Source of the DNA: Sedimentisphaerales bacterium
GTDB lineage: Bacteria > Planctomycetota > Phycisphaerae > Sedimentisphaerales > SM23-30
Direction of reading: 5' to 3'
Assembly: GCA_016934515.1 (NCBI GenBank)
Contig: JAFGSR010000205.1
Coordinates: 1-35,092, forward strand
DNA length: 35,092 nucleotides
Shown here: one piece after another, positions 26,763-35,013 of the stretch
Layout of the letters: each line of letters starts with the position of its first letter
Position numbering within the stretch: position 1 is the stretch's first letter
Program-made: the position numbers and the translations under genes
Notes under the pieces: generated by a model
What the model was told of the DNA's origin: nothing
The model's database searches: none
What the model saw: only the letters and a program-made list of their open reading frames with translations

Positions 26763-27542
26763 ATGGTTGCCGTTGACTTGATACCCAACGAAATGAAAGT
26801 AAATCAACATCGGAACCAGCGTATTCGTGTGTGGACGATGATTTGTTTGGCAGCTACTTTTGTGGTCGGCTCCTGGTCCGCAATAAAATATCTGAAATTG
26901 TACCAGCTAAGAGATAATTTTCAGCAAACCAGTAAACAATTTGACGGCATTCAGCAGGACATTAATCAACTTCAGCAAAAAATCGCCCAACTGGATTCCT
27001 TTCGAGATCGACTGGCCGTGTTGAGCGAAATGCGCCACTATGGTGATTTTGCCAGGCTGACTTCATTCCTCGCCGATAACAGTCCGGAGTTGTTATACCT
27101 GGATGAAATGTTAATTGCCCCTCTCGACGACAATAAAACAACTGGCAATAATTCCGCAACAAATGTGCCGAAATCAACCGGTTTGTTCAAGTTGAAAGAT
27201 GCGCCATCAACTTCTGTGGCATCTCCGACCTCCTCAGCTTCTCCGGTATCTTCCGCCTCTTCAGCTACTGCGGCCTCTGAACCGTCCGCGGATACCCGGC
27301 AACTTTATAAAACGCTGGGTATGACCCTGAAAGGCCGAGCCCTGGATCACAGCATTGTCGGACGCTATTTAATTACTTTGCGTCAATCCGAACTGTTTCA
27401 TTCTGTTACCTTAAAACATGCTCTGCGGCTGAATTCTAATGTGGACCCGGAAAAATCTGGTGTGCAATTTGAAATCGAGTGCAAATTGACACCTCAGGCA
27501 TTTATCTCGCTCGCGAATAAAAATAATCATGCAAATTTGTGA
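26763..27542 (+). CDS. pilN: PilN-like inner-membrane assembly protein
   Basis: The 259-residue protein starts VAVDLIPNEMK, the short cytosolic tail that PilM grips in the PilN family (VNLLP-type). One membrane helix (about 23-41), a coiled coil (about 45-90) and a periplasmic ferredoxin-like domain follow. The start at 26763 is chosen because it sits one base after the pilM stop and gives the PilN tail; the frame is open further upstream, inside pilM. A Ser/Ala/Thr/Pro-rich linker of about 40 residues (near 143-182) interrupts the periplasmic part. It overlaps the next gene by 14 bases. Confidence 0.87.
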   Translation: MVAVDLIPNEMKVNQHRNQRIRVWTMICLAATFVVGSWSAIKYLKLYQLRDNFQQTSKQFDGIQQDINQLQQKIAQLDSFRDRLAVLSEMRHYGDFARLTSFLADNSPELLYLDEMLIAPLDDNKTTGNNSATNVPKSTGLFKLKDAPSTSVASPTSSASPVSSASSATAASEPSADTRQLYKTLGMTLKGRALDHSIVGRYLITLRQSELFHSVTLKHALRLNSNVDPEKSGVQFEIECKLTPQAFISLANKNNHANL

Positions 27543-28077
27543 AAAACCCAAAATATTTGACGTAGATTTCTTCGGCCTGGCTGCGGCTATCGCGGTTTGT
27601 ACGCTGACCTGGCTTTTGGTAATTCAACCAATCAACAAAAAGATCGACCAGGAACTCAACCAGCAGAACCAGTTTATTCAGGAACACAATTCCGCCCAGG
27701 CCAGGTATGAAAGTTTGCAAAATCTGGTTCAACGTCGTCGTCAACTTGCCGAAAATCTGCAGCAAACCAGGGATGTACTTCGGGACAGCGCCGACATCCC
27801 CGAAGTTATCCAGAAAATCAACGCTCTAACTTGCCAGAACAATTTGCAACTGAACGAAGTTACCCCGGCAACAGAAATTAACACCGAGCATTTTCGAAAA
27901 ACCGAAATATCCTTCCGATTGCAGGGAAACTACCCTGATTTAAAGGAATTTTTACAAAATTTGTCCGAGAGTATGCAGTTTGTTCGTGTCAGTTCGTTGA
28001 AGATTAATTCTGAAATGAACAACGAAGAAAATTTATGTGCGATAGACATTAAACTGAATGTCTTTGCCCCGCTGTAA
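27529..28077 (+). CDS. pilO: PilO-like inner-membrane assembly protein
   Basis: The 182-residue protein has a single N-terminal membrane helix (about 13-33), a coiled coil (about 37-85, with QQNQFIQEHNSAQARYESLQ) and a C-terminal periplasmic domain ending in beta strands with the PilO-like FRLQGNYPDLKEFLQNL. PilO pairs with PilN to form the alignment complex beneath the secretin. It overlaps pilN by 14 bases and has no obvious ribosome binding site, so it is probably translationally coupled. Confidence 0.87.
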   Translation: MQICEKPKIFDVDFFGLAAAIAVCTLTWLLVIQPINKKIDQELNQQNQFIQEHNSAQARYESLQNLVQRRRQLAENLQQTRDVLRDSADIPEVIQKINALTCQNNLQLNEVTPATEINTEHFRKTEISFRLQGNYPDLKEFLQNLSESMQFVRVSSLKINSEMNNEENLCAIDIKLNVFAPL

Positions 28078-28111
28078 ACCATCGCACTTAGATAGCGCCG
28101 GAGCATTGAAA

Positions 28112-28726
28112 ATGACGACTTCACGAAAAATATTTATAGCTTTATTGATCGTAGCAATTGGAGCTTTGGTGTGGGATAAGTCATCGCCACATGGCGGGCT
28201 GACTTCGCCCGATGCCGCCGCAGGCATAGAATCTGCACCACCAACCGGCAGCTTGGAAGATCCTCTAGCTGAGTTTGATGAAATTTCAGACTTGTTAATT
28301 GATAACTCCGGCAATGGCAACTTGCCGGTCGATACTGAAAAGAAACTTCTTGCCCAATCGGGTAATTCCAGTTGCAAAAATATTCTGGGTGGTTTTCTGG
28401 AAAAAGGCCGGTCATTATTATCGAACACAAATACTCCCGCCGAATCGAAAAATCATCCCCGTGATCTTTTTTCACCTTCAGAAAATTTCGTTGAAGCTGC
28501 CCGCATAGCCGGTGGTCTTGACCCGAAGGAACAAATCGAAATCATTCCCCCGACACCCCCCGTACTAAAAGGAATTTTTATCGGAACCAACCAATGTTAC
28601 GTTTTGCTTGACAATGAAATATTATCAGTCGGTGACAATATCGGACCATTCGTTGTAAAAAAAATTAATCCGGATAATGTTGTTTTACACGCAGAAAAAA
28701 CAAAAATATCACTGTTTTTAGACTGA
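28112..28726 (+). CDS. PilP/GspC-like periplasmic coupling protein
   Basis: The 204-residue protein has an N-terminal membrane anchor (about 5-20), a long disordered Pro/Ser/Asn region, and a small C-terminal beta domain with LKGIFIGTNQCYVLLDNEILSVGDNIGPFVV. That matches the homology-region domain of GspC/PilP that contacts the secretin. The start at 28112 is chosen because GGAG lies 8 bases upstream; an in-frame codon at 28058 would overlap pilO and put a polar stretch before the anchor. It completes the pilM-N-O-P order. The family call rests on position and the C-terminal pattern. Confidence 0.75.
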   Translation: MTTSRKIFIALLIVAIGALVWDKSSPHGGLTSPDAAAGIESAPPTGSLEDPLAEFDEISDLLIDNSGNGNLPVDTEKKLLAQSGNSSCKNILGGFLEKGRSLLSNTNTPAESKNHPRDLFSPSENFVEAARIAGGLDPKEQIEIIPPTPPVLKGIFIGTNQCYVLLDNEILSVGDNIGPFVVKKINPDNVVLHAEKTKISLFLD

Positions 28727-28915
28727 TAAAGCCTTTTTGCTTTGCCGTCGCAATGTTTTAAAAAAAATTAACACCTCGTCCTGTATTACTACTGAATTCA
28801 AGGATTAAAATTGGCGAATGTATAAATGTAAGCGATACCTTTTCTATTACGGTATTGTTTCCAGGCGTGTTATGAAATAATTTTGGTCGAAATTGGATAT
28901 AAGGAGAAAACGAAA

Positions 28916-29449
28916 ATGGCAAGATTGAGCAGTAACAGAAAAGCTTTCAGTCTGATTGAACTGGTAATTGTAGTGGTAATCCTGGGAATTATCGCAGCTA
29001 TTGCCATTCCCCGGATCGGTTCCGGCAGTCAAAGTGCCGGGGAATCCGCATTACGCGCCAATCTGGCCAGTTTGAGAAACGCCATTGACTGGTACTACAG
29101 CGAACACAAAAACAAATATCCCGGCGAGGTCGGCGACGGCACCAACGCTGCCGGTTCGGAACTGGCCTTCAGTAATCAGTTGACCAAATACACCAATGCC
29201 GATGGCGTTTTTTCCGATGAAAAATTAGCTACTCATCCCTTCGGTCCTTATATCCGCGGCAACATCCCCACTTTACCCGTTGGTACCAACAAAGGAAAAG
29301 CTACGGTTGATATCCAGGCCATCACTACACCTTTGGCCGTCAATGTCGCCGGTGGGACGGGATGGATCTACAGCACCGGTACCGGTCAGATAATCGGCAA
29401 TGCTGACAATATCGGCAGCGATGGAGTTACCACCTTTGATAAATACTAA
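28916..29449 (+). CDS. Major pseudopilin, GspG/type IV pilin-like
   Basis: The 177-residue protein has a short basic leader (ARLSSNRK), the processing site KA|FSLIELV with Glu at mature position 5, and a hydrophobic helix (about 11-32). A globular domain follows with LRNAIDWYYSEHKNKYPGE and HPFGPYIRGNIPTLPVG, patterns typical of GspG-like pilins of planctomycetes. AAGGAG lies 9 bases before the ATG at 28916, a stronger start than the upstream in-frame ATG at 28883. It stands in its own 190-base promoter gap and is closed by a strong terminator, which fits separate high-level expression of the main fibre subunit. Confidence 0.92.
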   Translation: MARLSSNRKAFSLIELVIVVVILGIIAAIAIPRIGSGSQSAGESALRANLASLRNAIDWYYSEHKNKYPGEVGDGTNAAGSELAFSNQLTKYTNADGVFSDEKLATHPFGPYIRGNIPTLPVGTNKGKATVDIQAITTPLAVNVAGGTGWIYSTGTGQIIGNADNIGSDGVTTFDKY

Positions 29450-29510
29450 CAGTTTCTTAAGCACTGTATAGCCTCGACGGAAAATGAGGTTATTGTCAAA
29501 AGTACAACAG

Positions 29511-29555
29511 CGGGTCTCGGATCAGCGGCAATTGTCATCCGAGGCCCGTTTTTTT
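29511..29555 (+). terminator. Rho-independent terminator after the major pseudopilin
   Basis: CGGGTCTCGGAT (29511-29522) pairs with ATCCGAGGCCCG (29537-29548) over 12 base pairs including one U-G. It has a 14-base loop and is followed directly by seven Ts. It lies about 60 bases past the pilin stop. Confidence 0.93.
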
Positions 29556-29586
29556 GTTGATCGCTCCAAAAAATGAGTGTTCGTTT

Positions 29587-30132
29587 ATGCTAAACCGTCA
29601 CAAAAATTTTCCCAATAAGGTTCCAACCGGCTTTTCCCTTATGGAACTGGTCCTTAGCCTGGTATTGATTGCGGTGTTAGCCGTAGCGGTTGGGCACTCC
29701 CTCAGCAGCAGCCGACAAAGCACCAGCCGAATCAAATCCGCCCTGGCCCAGGTCCGGCAAAGAGATGATTTGGTGCATAGAATCTCTGAACAACTACGCT
29801 ACGCCGTGCAAATCCAGGATCTCTATTCTAATTATATCAAATTTGACTCCCCCGCCCCCGACGGAATCAGCCCGCCGCAAACCATCTCATATTATTGGAA
29901 TACTTCTACTCATGATTTATCTTTCTGGAACCGCGATGAAATGCCCAGCTCCGAGGTCATCCATTCCGACGTTCCTGTTTTTGAAATACAATACGCCGAA
30001 ACCAAAACGGACGATTCCGGAGATCCTCATTGCCAAACCTTACAGATTAAAATTCAATTAACCCAAAACAGCAGTGATACCCTGAGCGAAACTATCCACC
30101 TGGTAAATATGCCTGAAATAGGAAATTGGTAA
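29587..30132 (+). CDS. Minor pseudopilin (GspJ/prepilin-type N-terminus)
   Basis: The 181-residue protein has a basic leader, cleavage site TG|FSLMELVLSL with Glu5, a hydrophobic helix and a globular domain with little recognisable sequence (YSNYIKFDSPAPDG, then IQYAETKTDDSG). The ATG at 29587 gives a normal leader; the frame is also open from a TTG at 29554 inside the terminator T-run, which is less likely. By order and size it could be the GspJ/PilW-type minor subunit. It is the first gene after the terminator, so it depends on read-through or a new promoter. Confidence 0.85.
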   Translation: MLNRHKNFPNKVPTGFSLMELVLSLVLIAVLAVAVGHSLSSSRQSTSRIKSALAQVRQRDDLVHRISEQLRYAVQIQDLYSNYIKFDSPAPDGISPPQTISYYWNTSTHDLSFWNRDEMPSSEVIHSDVPVFEIQYAETKTDDSGDPHCQTLQIKIQLTQNSSDTLSETIHLVNMPEIGNW

Positions 30133-30171
30133 TAATCCTTGAATTGCTCTTGCTCAACTGGGATTAATATT

Positions 30172-30627
30172 ATGGTTATTAAACCAAAAATCAGAGCCTT
30201 TACCATTATTGAAATGGTTATCGTACTAGCCATAATTTCTATATTGGCTTCGGTAGCGGCCGTTTCCTTCAGCAACAGCTCCAAAAACGTACAACTCCAG
30301 TGTGCCGCTGATCGACTAATTGCCGATCTGAATCTGGTTCGCGACCAGGCCCGTCGGCAGCAACAGGATTATGAATTGATTTTCAATGTTGGCGCCCGAT
30401 CCTATTCCGCTATTGGAGTGCCCTCCCATACCGGCACAGAAGACATTGCAGTGAGTCTCCAGGCGGCTCCTTACTATATCACCAGTCTTTCTGTTCCTTT
30501 CACCGACAATAAAATCATCTTTGACGCCCAGGGCAATCCCACAGAATCCGGCTCTGTCACTTTGTCTAACGGATCGAGAATAATAAATATCGCTATCGAC
30601 GATAGAGGAAATATTGAACAGGTTTAG
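30172..30627 (+). CDS. Minor pseudopilin, GspH/FimT-like
   Basis: The 151-residue protein has leader VIKPKIRA|FTIIEMVIVLAII with Glu5 after an Ala, a hydrophobic helix, and a beta-rich C-terminus (ITSLSVPFTDNKIIFDAQG and NGSRIINIAIDDRGNI) that fits GspH/FimT minor pseudopilins. GGGA precedes the ATG at 30172. It lies 39 bases after the previous minor pseudopilin and 6 bases before the next. Confidence 0.87.
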   Translation: MVIKPKIRAFTIIEMVIVLAIISILASVAAVSFSNSSKNVQLQCAADRLIADLNLVRDQARRQQQDYELIFNVGARSYSAIGVPSHTGTEDIAVSLQAAPYYITSLSVPFTDNKIIFDAQGNPTESGSVTLSNGSRIINIAIDDRGNIEQV

Positions 30628-30633
30628 TCAAAA

Positions 30634-31158
30634 ATGAAAATTTATTACATAACAAACTCCCGGCCGGGTTTTTCTTATATCGAAGTGCTCCTGGCCTCGA
30701 TAATAATCGCCATCATGCTCGTTTCCGGCGTCAAACTCTCCGGTAACCTCGGCCGTTCGCAGCAGGACGTGGTTTCTAGCTCCACCGCTGATCTGCTGGC
30801 CCTTAACCTGATCGAGGAAATCAAACATCAGACCTATAGTGATCCTCAAACTTCAGGCAACTTTGGCCCAGAAGCTGGCGAAATAGATTCTACCCGGCAA
30901 TTTTTCGATGATGTTGACGATTATCACAACTGGTCCGCAAAACCGCCCCAGGACCATTACGGCAATGATCTTTCTCAGTACGCAGAATTTACCCGGGCGG
31001 TGACGGTAAAATTTGTTTCACCCGGAAATTTTGACACTGAGGTCGTACCCGACCAGGGCTTCAAAAAAGTGACTATCACCGTCAGTCGCGGCAACAAAAT
31101 CCTCGCTGAACACGTCTATGTAATTGCCGATTGCAAAGGGGTGCTAAACAACCTTTAA
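30634..31158 (+). CDS. Minor pseudopilin, GspI/PilV-like
   Basis: The 174-residue protein has leader MKIYYITNSRPG|FSYIEVLLASIIIA with Glu5, a hydrophobic helix, and a mostly polar globular domain (FFDDVDDYHNWSAKPPQDHYGNDLS) ending in strands (FKKVTITVSRGNKILAEHVYVI). The VTVSR.G..IL pattern near the C-terminus is typical of PilV/GspI-like subunits. It overlaps neither neighbour, with gaps of 6 and 15 bases, and is clearly in one operon with them. Confidence 0.87.
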   Translation: MKIYYITNSRPGFSYIEVLLASIIIAIMLVSGVKLSGNLGRSQQDVVSSSTADLLALNLIEEIKHQTYSDPQTSGNFGPEAGEIDSTRQFFDDVDDYHNWSAKPPQDHYGNDLSQYAEFTRAVTVKFVSPGNFDTEVVPDQGFKKVTITVSRGNKILAEHVYVIADCKGVLNNL

Positions 31159-31173
31159 TCTAATCATCTAATC

Positions 31174-32379
31174 ATGAAGAAAAATACCGGCAGTATATAT
31201 ATTCTAGCTCTGACTTCTGCGGTCGTACTGGCCGCGGTAGTGCTGGGCCTGTCTTACCTCATTCTGCAGTTTCGCAGCACCTCCCGAACCTACACCGACA
31301 TCAGTCGCGCCCAGGTTTACGCCGATCTGGGTATCCGCCACGCCATTAATTTCACCTTTGCAAATCCCAACTGGCGACAACTGCTCTCCAGCGGCATCTG
31401 GCTCCAGGATGTCCAAAACGGCAACGCGATTTACACCGTCAGCGGTGTTGATACCATTGATGGTGATTTTACCAACAGTACCAAAGACCCCGTGTTATTG
31501 ACGAGCACCGCGACCATCGGCGATGTAATCCGCACCCTCCAGGTTGAAACCCACACCGAGAAAATGGAATTCCTCAACTACCGTGCCGTCGCGGGAACTT
31601 TTCTGAAAATCGAAAACCACGCCGTCATTCATGGTGACATCGCTTCCAACGATGACATTATTAAAACCGGCGGTGATACCTGGGTCTTTGGCGACGCCCG
31701 CGCTGTTGATGATATTGGAGACACCATACAGATTTTCGGTGACATCATCGAAGGCGCTAATCCCCTGGAACTGCCCATCGGCCAAAGCGTTTATGACTTC
31801 TACGCCCCCAAAGCCACGATCATCCCCTATCAGAATGAGATATTCGCCAAACTCCTCAGCCCGACCAACAATCCCTGGGGCGCAACCAATCCCGACGGCG
31901 TCTATCTGATGAACTGTTCCGACAATAAGGTCGTTATCAAGCAATCCCGCATCGTCGGTACGCTCATCCTGGTCCATCCCAAAAACGATAGTGCGGTGGA
32001 AATATCCGTCAATTGGCAACCCGCCCGCACCGACTACCCGGCCTTTATCATCCTCGGCGGCGACTTTGAATTCAAGATCGATCGCTCCATCAACGAATGG
32101 GAAATCAACGCCGACCTGAGCTTGCCCGGCGAACCAGGCTACGGTTCGAAATTTAGTACCTATGACGGCGAAGTCCACGGCATGATCTTCTCCACTAACA
32201 AACTCATACTCAACCAGGACACCCGACTTTACGGTATGGTCATCTCTTTGACCGAACTCAACCTCAAGGACTATTCCCGCATCGATCCCGATCCGCTCGC
32301 GGAAAATCCCGATATCCAACCTTTCGTCAATCCCGCCCTTCTTCCCCTCCAAGGCACCTGGCGTACTGTCGCCCCCTAA
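31174..32379 (+). CDS. PilX/GspK-like membrane-anchored protein closing the operon
   Basis: The 401-residue protein has a short basic N-terminus and one hydrophobic helix (about 10-32, GSIYILALTSAVVLAAVVLG) resembling PilX/GspK N-termini but without the usual Glu5. A long extracellular domain follows, whose middle has bactofilin-like repeated strands (FLKIENHAVIHGDIASNDDI, WVFGDARAVDDIGDTIQIFGDII). The family is uncertain; position after the minor pseudopilins suggests a tip or surface-exposed accessory subunit. Codons here begin to favour C strongly. Confidence 0.72.
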   Translation: MKKNTGSIYILALTSAVVLAAVVLGLSYLILQFRSTSRTYTDISRAQVYADLGIRHAINFTFANPNWRQLLSSGIWLQDVQNGNAIYTVSGVDTIDGDFTNSTKDPVLLTSTATIGDVIRTLQVETHTEKMEFLNYRAVAGTFLKIENHAVIHGDIASNDDIIKTGGDTWVFGDARAVDDIGDTIQIFGDIIEGANPLELPIGQSVYDFYAPKATIIPYQNEIFAKLLSPTNNPWGATNPDGVYLMNCSDNKVVIKQSRIVGTLILVHPKNDSAVEISVNWQPARTDYPAFIILGGDFEFKIDRSINEWEINADLSLPGEPGYGSKFSTYDGEVHGMIFSTNKLILNQDTRLYGMVISLTELNLKDYSRIDPDPLAENPDIQPFVNPALLPLQGTWRTVAP

Positions 32380-32679
32380 CCTTTTATTCGCTTCTGGTTA
32401 ATTAAAACGTATAGGAATTTGTATTTCGCTGTTTCCGAAAACCGCAGCGACCAACGGGAGCGTCGAAATTCCCTGTGGATCGCGGCGAATCCGGTCCAGC
32501 GAAAGCTGGTAATTCAATTTCCGCTCGAATTGCCTCTGCCCTCTTCTGTTGCTCTTGAGACTTTCTGTTCCGACAGGATTATTGTGACATTTTTTGCCGG
32601 TTCGCAGAATATCACTTCTAAATCCCTCATAAAATTGCTATCATTATACCCGACTCAAATGTCAATACGGTGAAAAGTT
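32380..32679. other. 300-base gap upstream of the AraC-type regulator
   Basis: An 84-codon frame (32419-32673) crosses this gap but has no ribosome binding site or recognisable sequence. A hairpin CCAGC-GAAA-GCTGG (32496-32509, GNRA-type loop) is the only structure seen; it is too small to call an RNA gene. The regulator promoter probably lies here, with no convincing -10/-35 found by eye. Confidence 0.35.
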
Positions 32680-33600
32680 ATGCAAAAAAAGACCAGAAAA
32701 ACCGGCAAAACCAAAAATCGAACTGAAAAATCACCCAACAAAGCCCGAAAAACCAAATTCCTCAGTGCCCATCCCCAAACCCGCCTGATCCCCCGCCTCC
32801 TCCGCGCTCACCGCGCCCGCATCGGCAAACACTGGACCTGGCCCGAACACATCAATCAGGAAAATGAATGGTGTTTTGTCAAAAAAGGACAACTTTGCAC
32901 CAAACTCGAGGATATCGAAATAACCGCCGGACAGGGCGACTTCTATTTCGTCCTGCCCGGACAGTGGCACCACGAAATCGTTCTCAGCGACTCCCTCGAA
33001 CAAATTACCATTCGCTTCGATCTCCTCGACGAAAACTCAAAACCCTGCTGGTTCCTCAATCCCGATCGCCTCGAAAACCAGATAATTCGAAATCTCGATC
33101 AGGACCTCGTCGATTTGTTCGAAAAAATCCTTCAGCTCGGCTGGCAGGAAAAACCCGGCTCCGATGAAATCATCGAAACCATCATCCTACAGATGATCTG
33201 GTCCGTTCGACAGAAACTCAACCAGAACCTACCCAAACCCAACCACGAAAAAATCTCCCGACGACGAAACTGGCTCGTCGAACAGGCCATGGAATACATC
33301 AAACAAAACCTCCACTCCAACTTCACCATCTCTCAACTGGCCCATTCCTGCTGCACCAGCCGTCACCACCTTTCCCATGTCTTCAAAGAAACCCTCGGCA
33401 TGCCTCCTCTCCAATTCACACAACGCCTCCGCATCGACCAGGCCAAAAACCTCCTCTCCGACGACACCCTCCGCATCTCCGAAATCTCCCGGAAAGTCGG
33501 CTTCAAAGACCCCTTTTACTTCTCCCGGCAGTTCAAAAAATTAACCGGCCATTCTCCCCATACCTATCGTGAAAAATTACATAATCCAAAGTCCAGATAA
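32680..33600 (+). CDS. AraC-family transcriptional regulator
   Basis: The 306-residue protein has a very basic tail (residues 1-30), an N-terminal cupin-like sensing domain (about 45-130, with GKHWTWPEHINQENEWCFVKKGQ and the His of GQWHHEI) and a C-terminal double helix-turn-helix (about 205-300). The second motif reads LRISEISRKVGFKDPFYFSRQFKKL with the usual GHSPHTYR ending. Such regulators sense sugars and control sugar-utilisation genes. The ligand and targets are not visible. It is followed 30 bases later by lpxB on the same strand; the two may share a transcript. Confidence 0.92.
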   Translation: MQKKTRKTGKTKNRTEKSPNKARKTKFLSAHPQTRLIPRLLRAHRARIGKHWTWPEHINQENEWCFVKKGQLCTKLEDIEITAGQGDFYFVLPGQWHHEIVLSDSLEQITIRFDLLDENSKPCWFLNPDRLENQIIRNLDQDLVDLFEKILQLGWQEKPGSDEIIETIILQMIWSVRQKLNQNLPKPNHEKISRRRNWLVEQAMEYIKQNLHSNFTISQLAHSCCTSRHHLSHVFKETLGMPPLQFTQRLRIDQAKNLLSDDTLRISEISRKVGFKDPFYFSRQFKKLTGHSPHTYREKLHNPKSR

Positions 33601-33630
33601 TCCTGTCATAAAAAAATCACGAATTTTATC

Positions 33631-34770
33631 ATGGTCAAGGAAAACAACTTTAACATCTTCATCAGTGCCGCCGAAGCTTCCGCCGACGCCCATTCCGCCC
33701 GGCTCATCGACGAACTCCACCGCCAGTTCCCCCAGGACCGCTGCTCCGGACTCGGCGGCCCCGCCATGGCCAACGCCTCCTGCAACCTCCTCGAAAACCT
33801 CATCGACCGCAGCGCCATGCTCACCCATGCCTTCAAACAGGTCGGCTTCTATTTCCGCCTCCGCCGCCGCGTCAAACAGCATTTCATCGAAAATCCACCC
33901 GATCTCGTCATCGTCGTTGACTCACCCGCCTGGAACTTCCACGTCGCCCAAGCCGCCCGACAGCTCAACATCCCCGTCCTCTTCTACATCGCCCCACAGC
34001 TCTGGGCCTGGGGCGCCTGGCGTATCAATAAGCTAAAACGCTCCGCCACTCGACTGGCCTGCATCCTGCCCTTCGAACAGCAATGGTTCGCCGACCGTGG
34101 AATAAACGCCACCTACGTCGGCCACCCGCTTTTCGACGATGAACCACCCATCGACCCCGGCGACCTCTATGTCCGCGGAAATTCTCGCTTCCCCACCGTC
34201 GCCCTCCTGGCTGGCTCCCGTAGCCACGAAATCAAAAAACTCTGGCTCCCCATGCAGCACATCGCCCAAAAAATCCAGCAAAAATACCCCGACGCCCGTT
34301 TCGTCTCCGCCTTCCACAGCGCCGCCAACGAAAAACTCCTCCGCCAAAACGCCCTTCCTCAGTTGCAGATCGAACTGAAAAAAACTTCCATCGAAGCCGT
34401 CACCAGACACGCCGACCTCACCCTCGTCGCCTCCGGCACCGCCACCCTCGAAGTCGCCGCCCAGCACTGCCCCATGATTATCATGTATCACGTCCCCCCT
34501 CTCCAGTGGCACCTCATCGGCAAATGGATCGTAAAAACTCCCTACCTCTCCCTGGTCAACATCCTCGCCGGCCGCGAACTCGTCCCCGAATTCATGCCCT
34601 TTTACCACCACACTGCCGCCGTTACCAAAACCGCCCTGGATCTCCTCGAAAACCAGACCAAACGCCAACAAATGCGCAACGACCTAAAAGACCTCATCGG
34701 CCCCATCGCCAGACCAGGATGCGCCAAAAACGTCTGCAAAATCATCAATCAAATGCTCCCCCACTACTAA
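33631..34770 (+). CDS. lpxB: Lipid-A-disaccharide synthase
   Basis: The 379-residue GT-B glycosyltransferase joins UDP-2,3-diacylglucosamine to lipid X to make the tetraacyl disaccharide of lipid A at the inner face of the membrane. Family marks are AAEASADAHSARLI near the N-terminus (AGEASGD in E. coli), GLGGPAMA, VVDSPAWNF, FYIAPQLWAWGAWR, TYVGHPLFDD, LLAGSRSHEIKKLWLPM and TLVASGTATLEVA. The length is normal. LpxB implies a lipopolysaccharide-type outer membrane. Codon use is strongly C-ending, like the regulator before it. No other lipid A genes are in the window. Confidence 0.95.
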   Translation: MVKENNFNIFISAAEASADAHSARLIDELHRQFPQDRCSGLGGPAMANASCNLLENLIDRSAMLTHAFKQVGFYFRLRRRVKQHFIENPPDLVIVVDSPAWNFHVAQAARQLNIPVLFYIAPQLWAWGAWRINKLKRSATRLACILPFEQQWFADRGINATYVGHPLFDDEPPIDPGDLYVRGNSRFPTVALLAGSRSHEIKKLWLPMQHIAQKIQQKYPDARFVSAFHSAANEKLLRQNALPQLQIELKKTSIEAVTRHADLTLVASGTATLEVAAQHCPMIIMYHVPPLQWHLIGKWIVKTPYLSLVNILAGRELVPEFMPFYHHTAAVTKTALDLLENQTKRQQMRNDLKDLIGPIARPGCAKNVCKIINQMLPHY

Positions 34771-34817
34771 TCCACTCACCTTAACCTCTTTACCAATAAT
34801 GCCTTATATCTTTTTGT

Positions 34818-34844
34818 CTTCGTGAACTTCATGAGCTTCATGGT
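34818..34844. repeat. Three degenerate copies of a 9-bp unit (CTTCATGAA)
   Basis: The sequence reads CTTCGTGAA, CTTCATGAG, CTTCATGGT head to tail in the gap between lpxB and the tRNA. Similar nonamer runs are scattered in many bacterial genomes. No function can be assigned from the sequence. Confidence 0.6.
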
Positions 34845-34900
34845 TCAATTTCTTGTTTTGATTGCGGCTCATCCCTCCTGCCCTTGCCTCAAATTTTAGG

Positions 34901-34929
34901 TTGATTTTCCCGCCCCATCCCTTTACCAT
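34901..34929 (+). promoter_or_regulatory. Candidate promoter of tRNA-Arg(CCG)
   Basis: TTGATT (34901-34906), a 17-base spacer and TACCAT (34924-34929) place a start site a few bases before the tRNA at 34940. The -35 is the same as that proposed for the other tRNA-Arg. The -10 matches consensus at 4 of 6. Confidence 0.35.
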
Positions 34930-34939
34930 ACCCCTTGCC

Positions 34940-35013
34940 GTCCCCGTGGCTCAATTGGATAGAGCGTTGGCCTCCGGAGCCGAAGGTTACAGGTTCGAAT
35001 CCTGTCGGGGACG
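34940..35013 (+). tRNA. tRNA-Arg (anticodon CCG)
   Basis: The cloverleaf has acceptor GTCCCCG / CGGGGAC with discriminator G, D-arm GCTC / GAGC, anticodon stem TTGGC / GCCGA around loop CTCCGGA (anticodon CCG, reads CGG), and T-arm ACAGG TTCGAAT CCTGT. No CCA is encoded. Seven Ts (35014-35020) follow at once and may end transcription. Confidence 0.95.

Noticed and set aside
32496..32509. Small RNA or riboswitch suggested by a GNRA-type hairpin
   Set aside because: A single 5-bp stem without any conserved riboswitch core or terminator is not enough to call an RNA element.
32419..32673. 84-codon plus-strand frame before the AraC gene
   Set aside because: No ribosome binding site, no motif, and codon use unlike the C-rich neighbours; more likely regulatory sequence.
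34033..34671. 212-codon minus-strand frame opposite lpxB
   Set aside because: Gly/Val/Asp/Glu-rich shadow caused by C-ending codons in lpxB.
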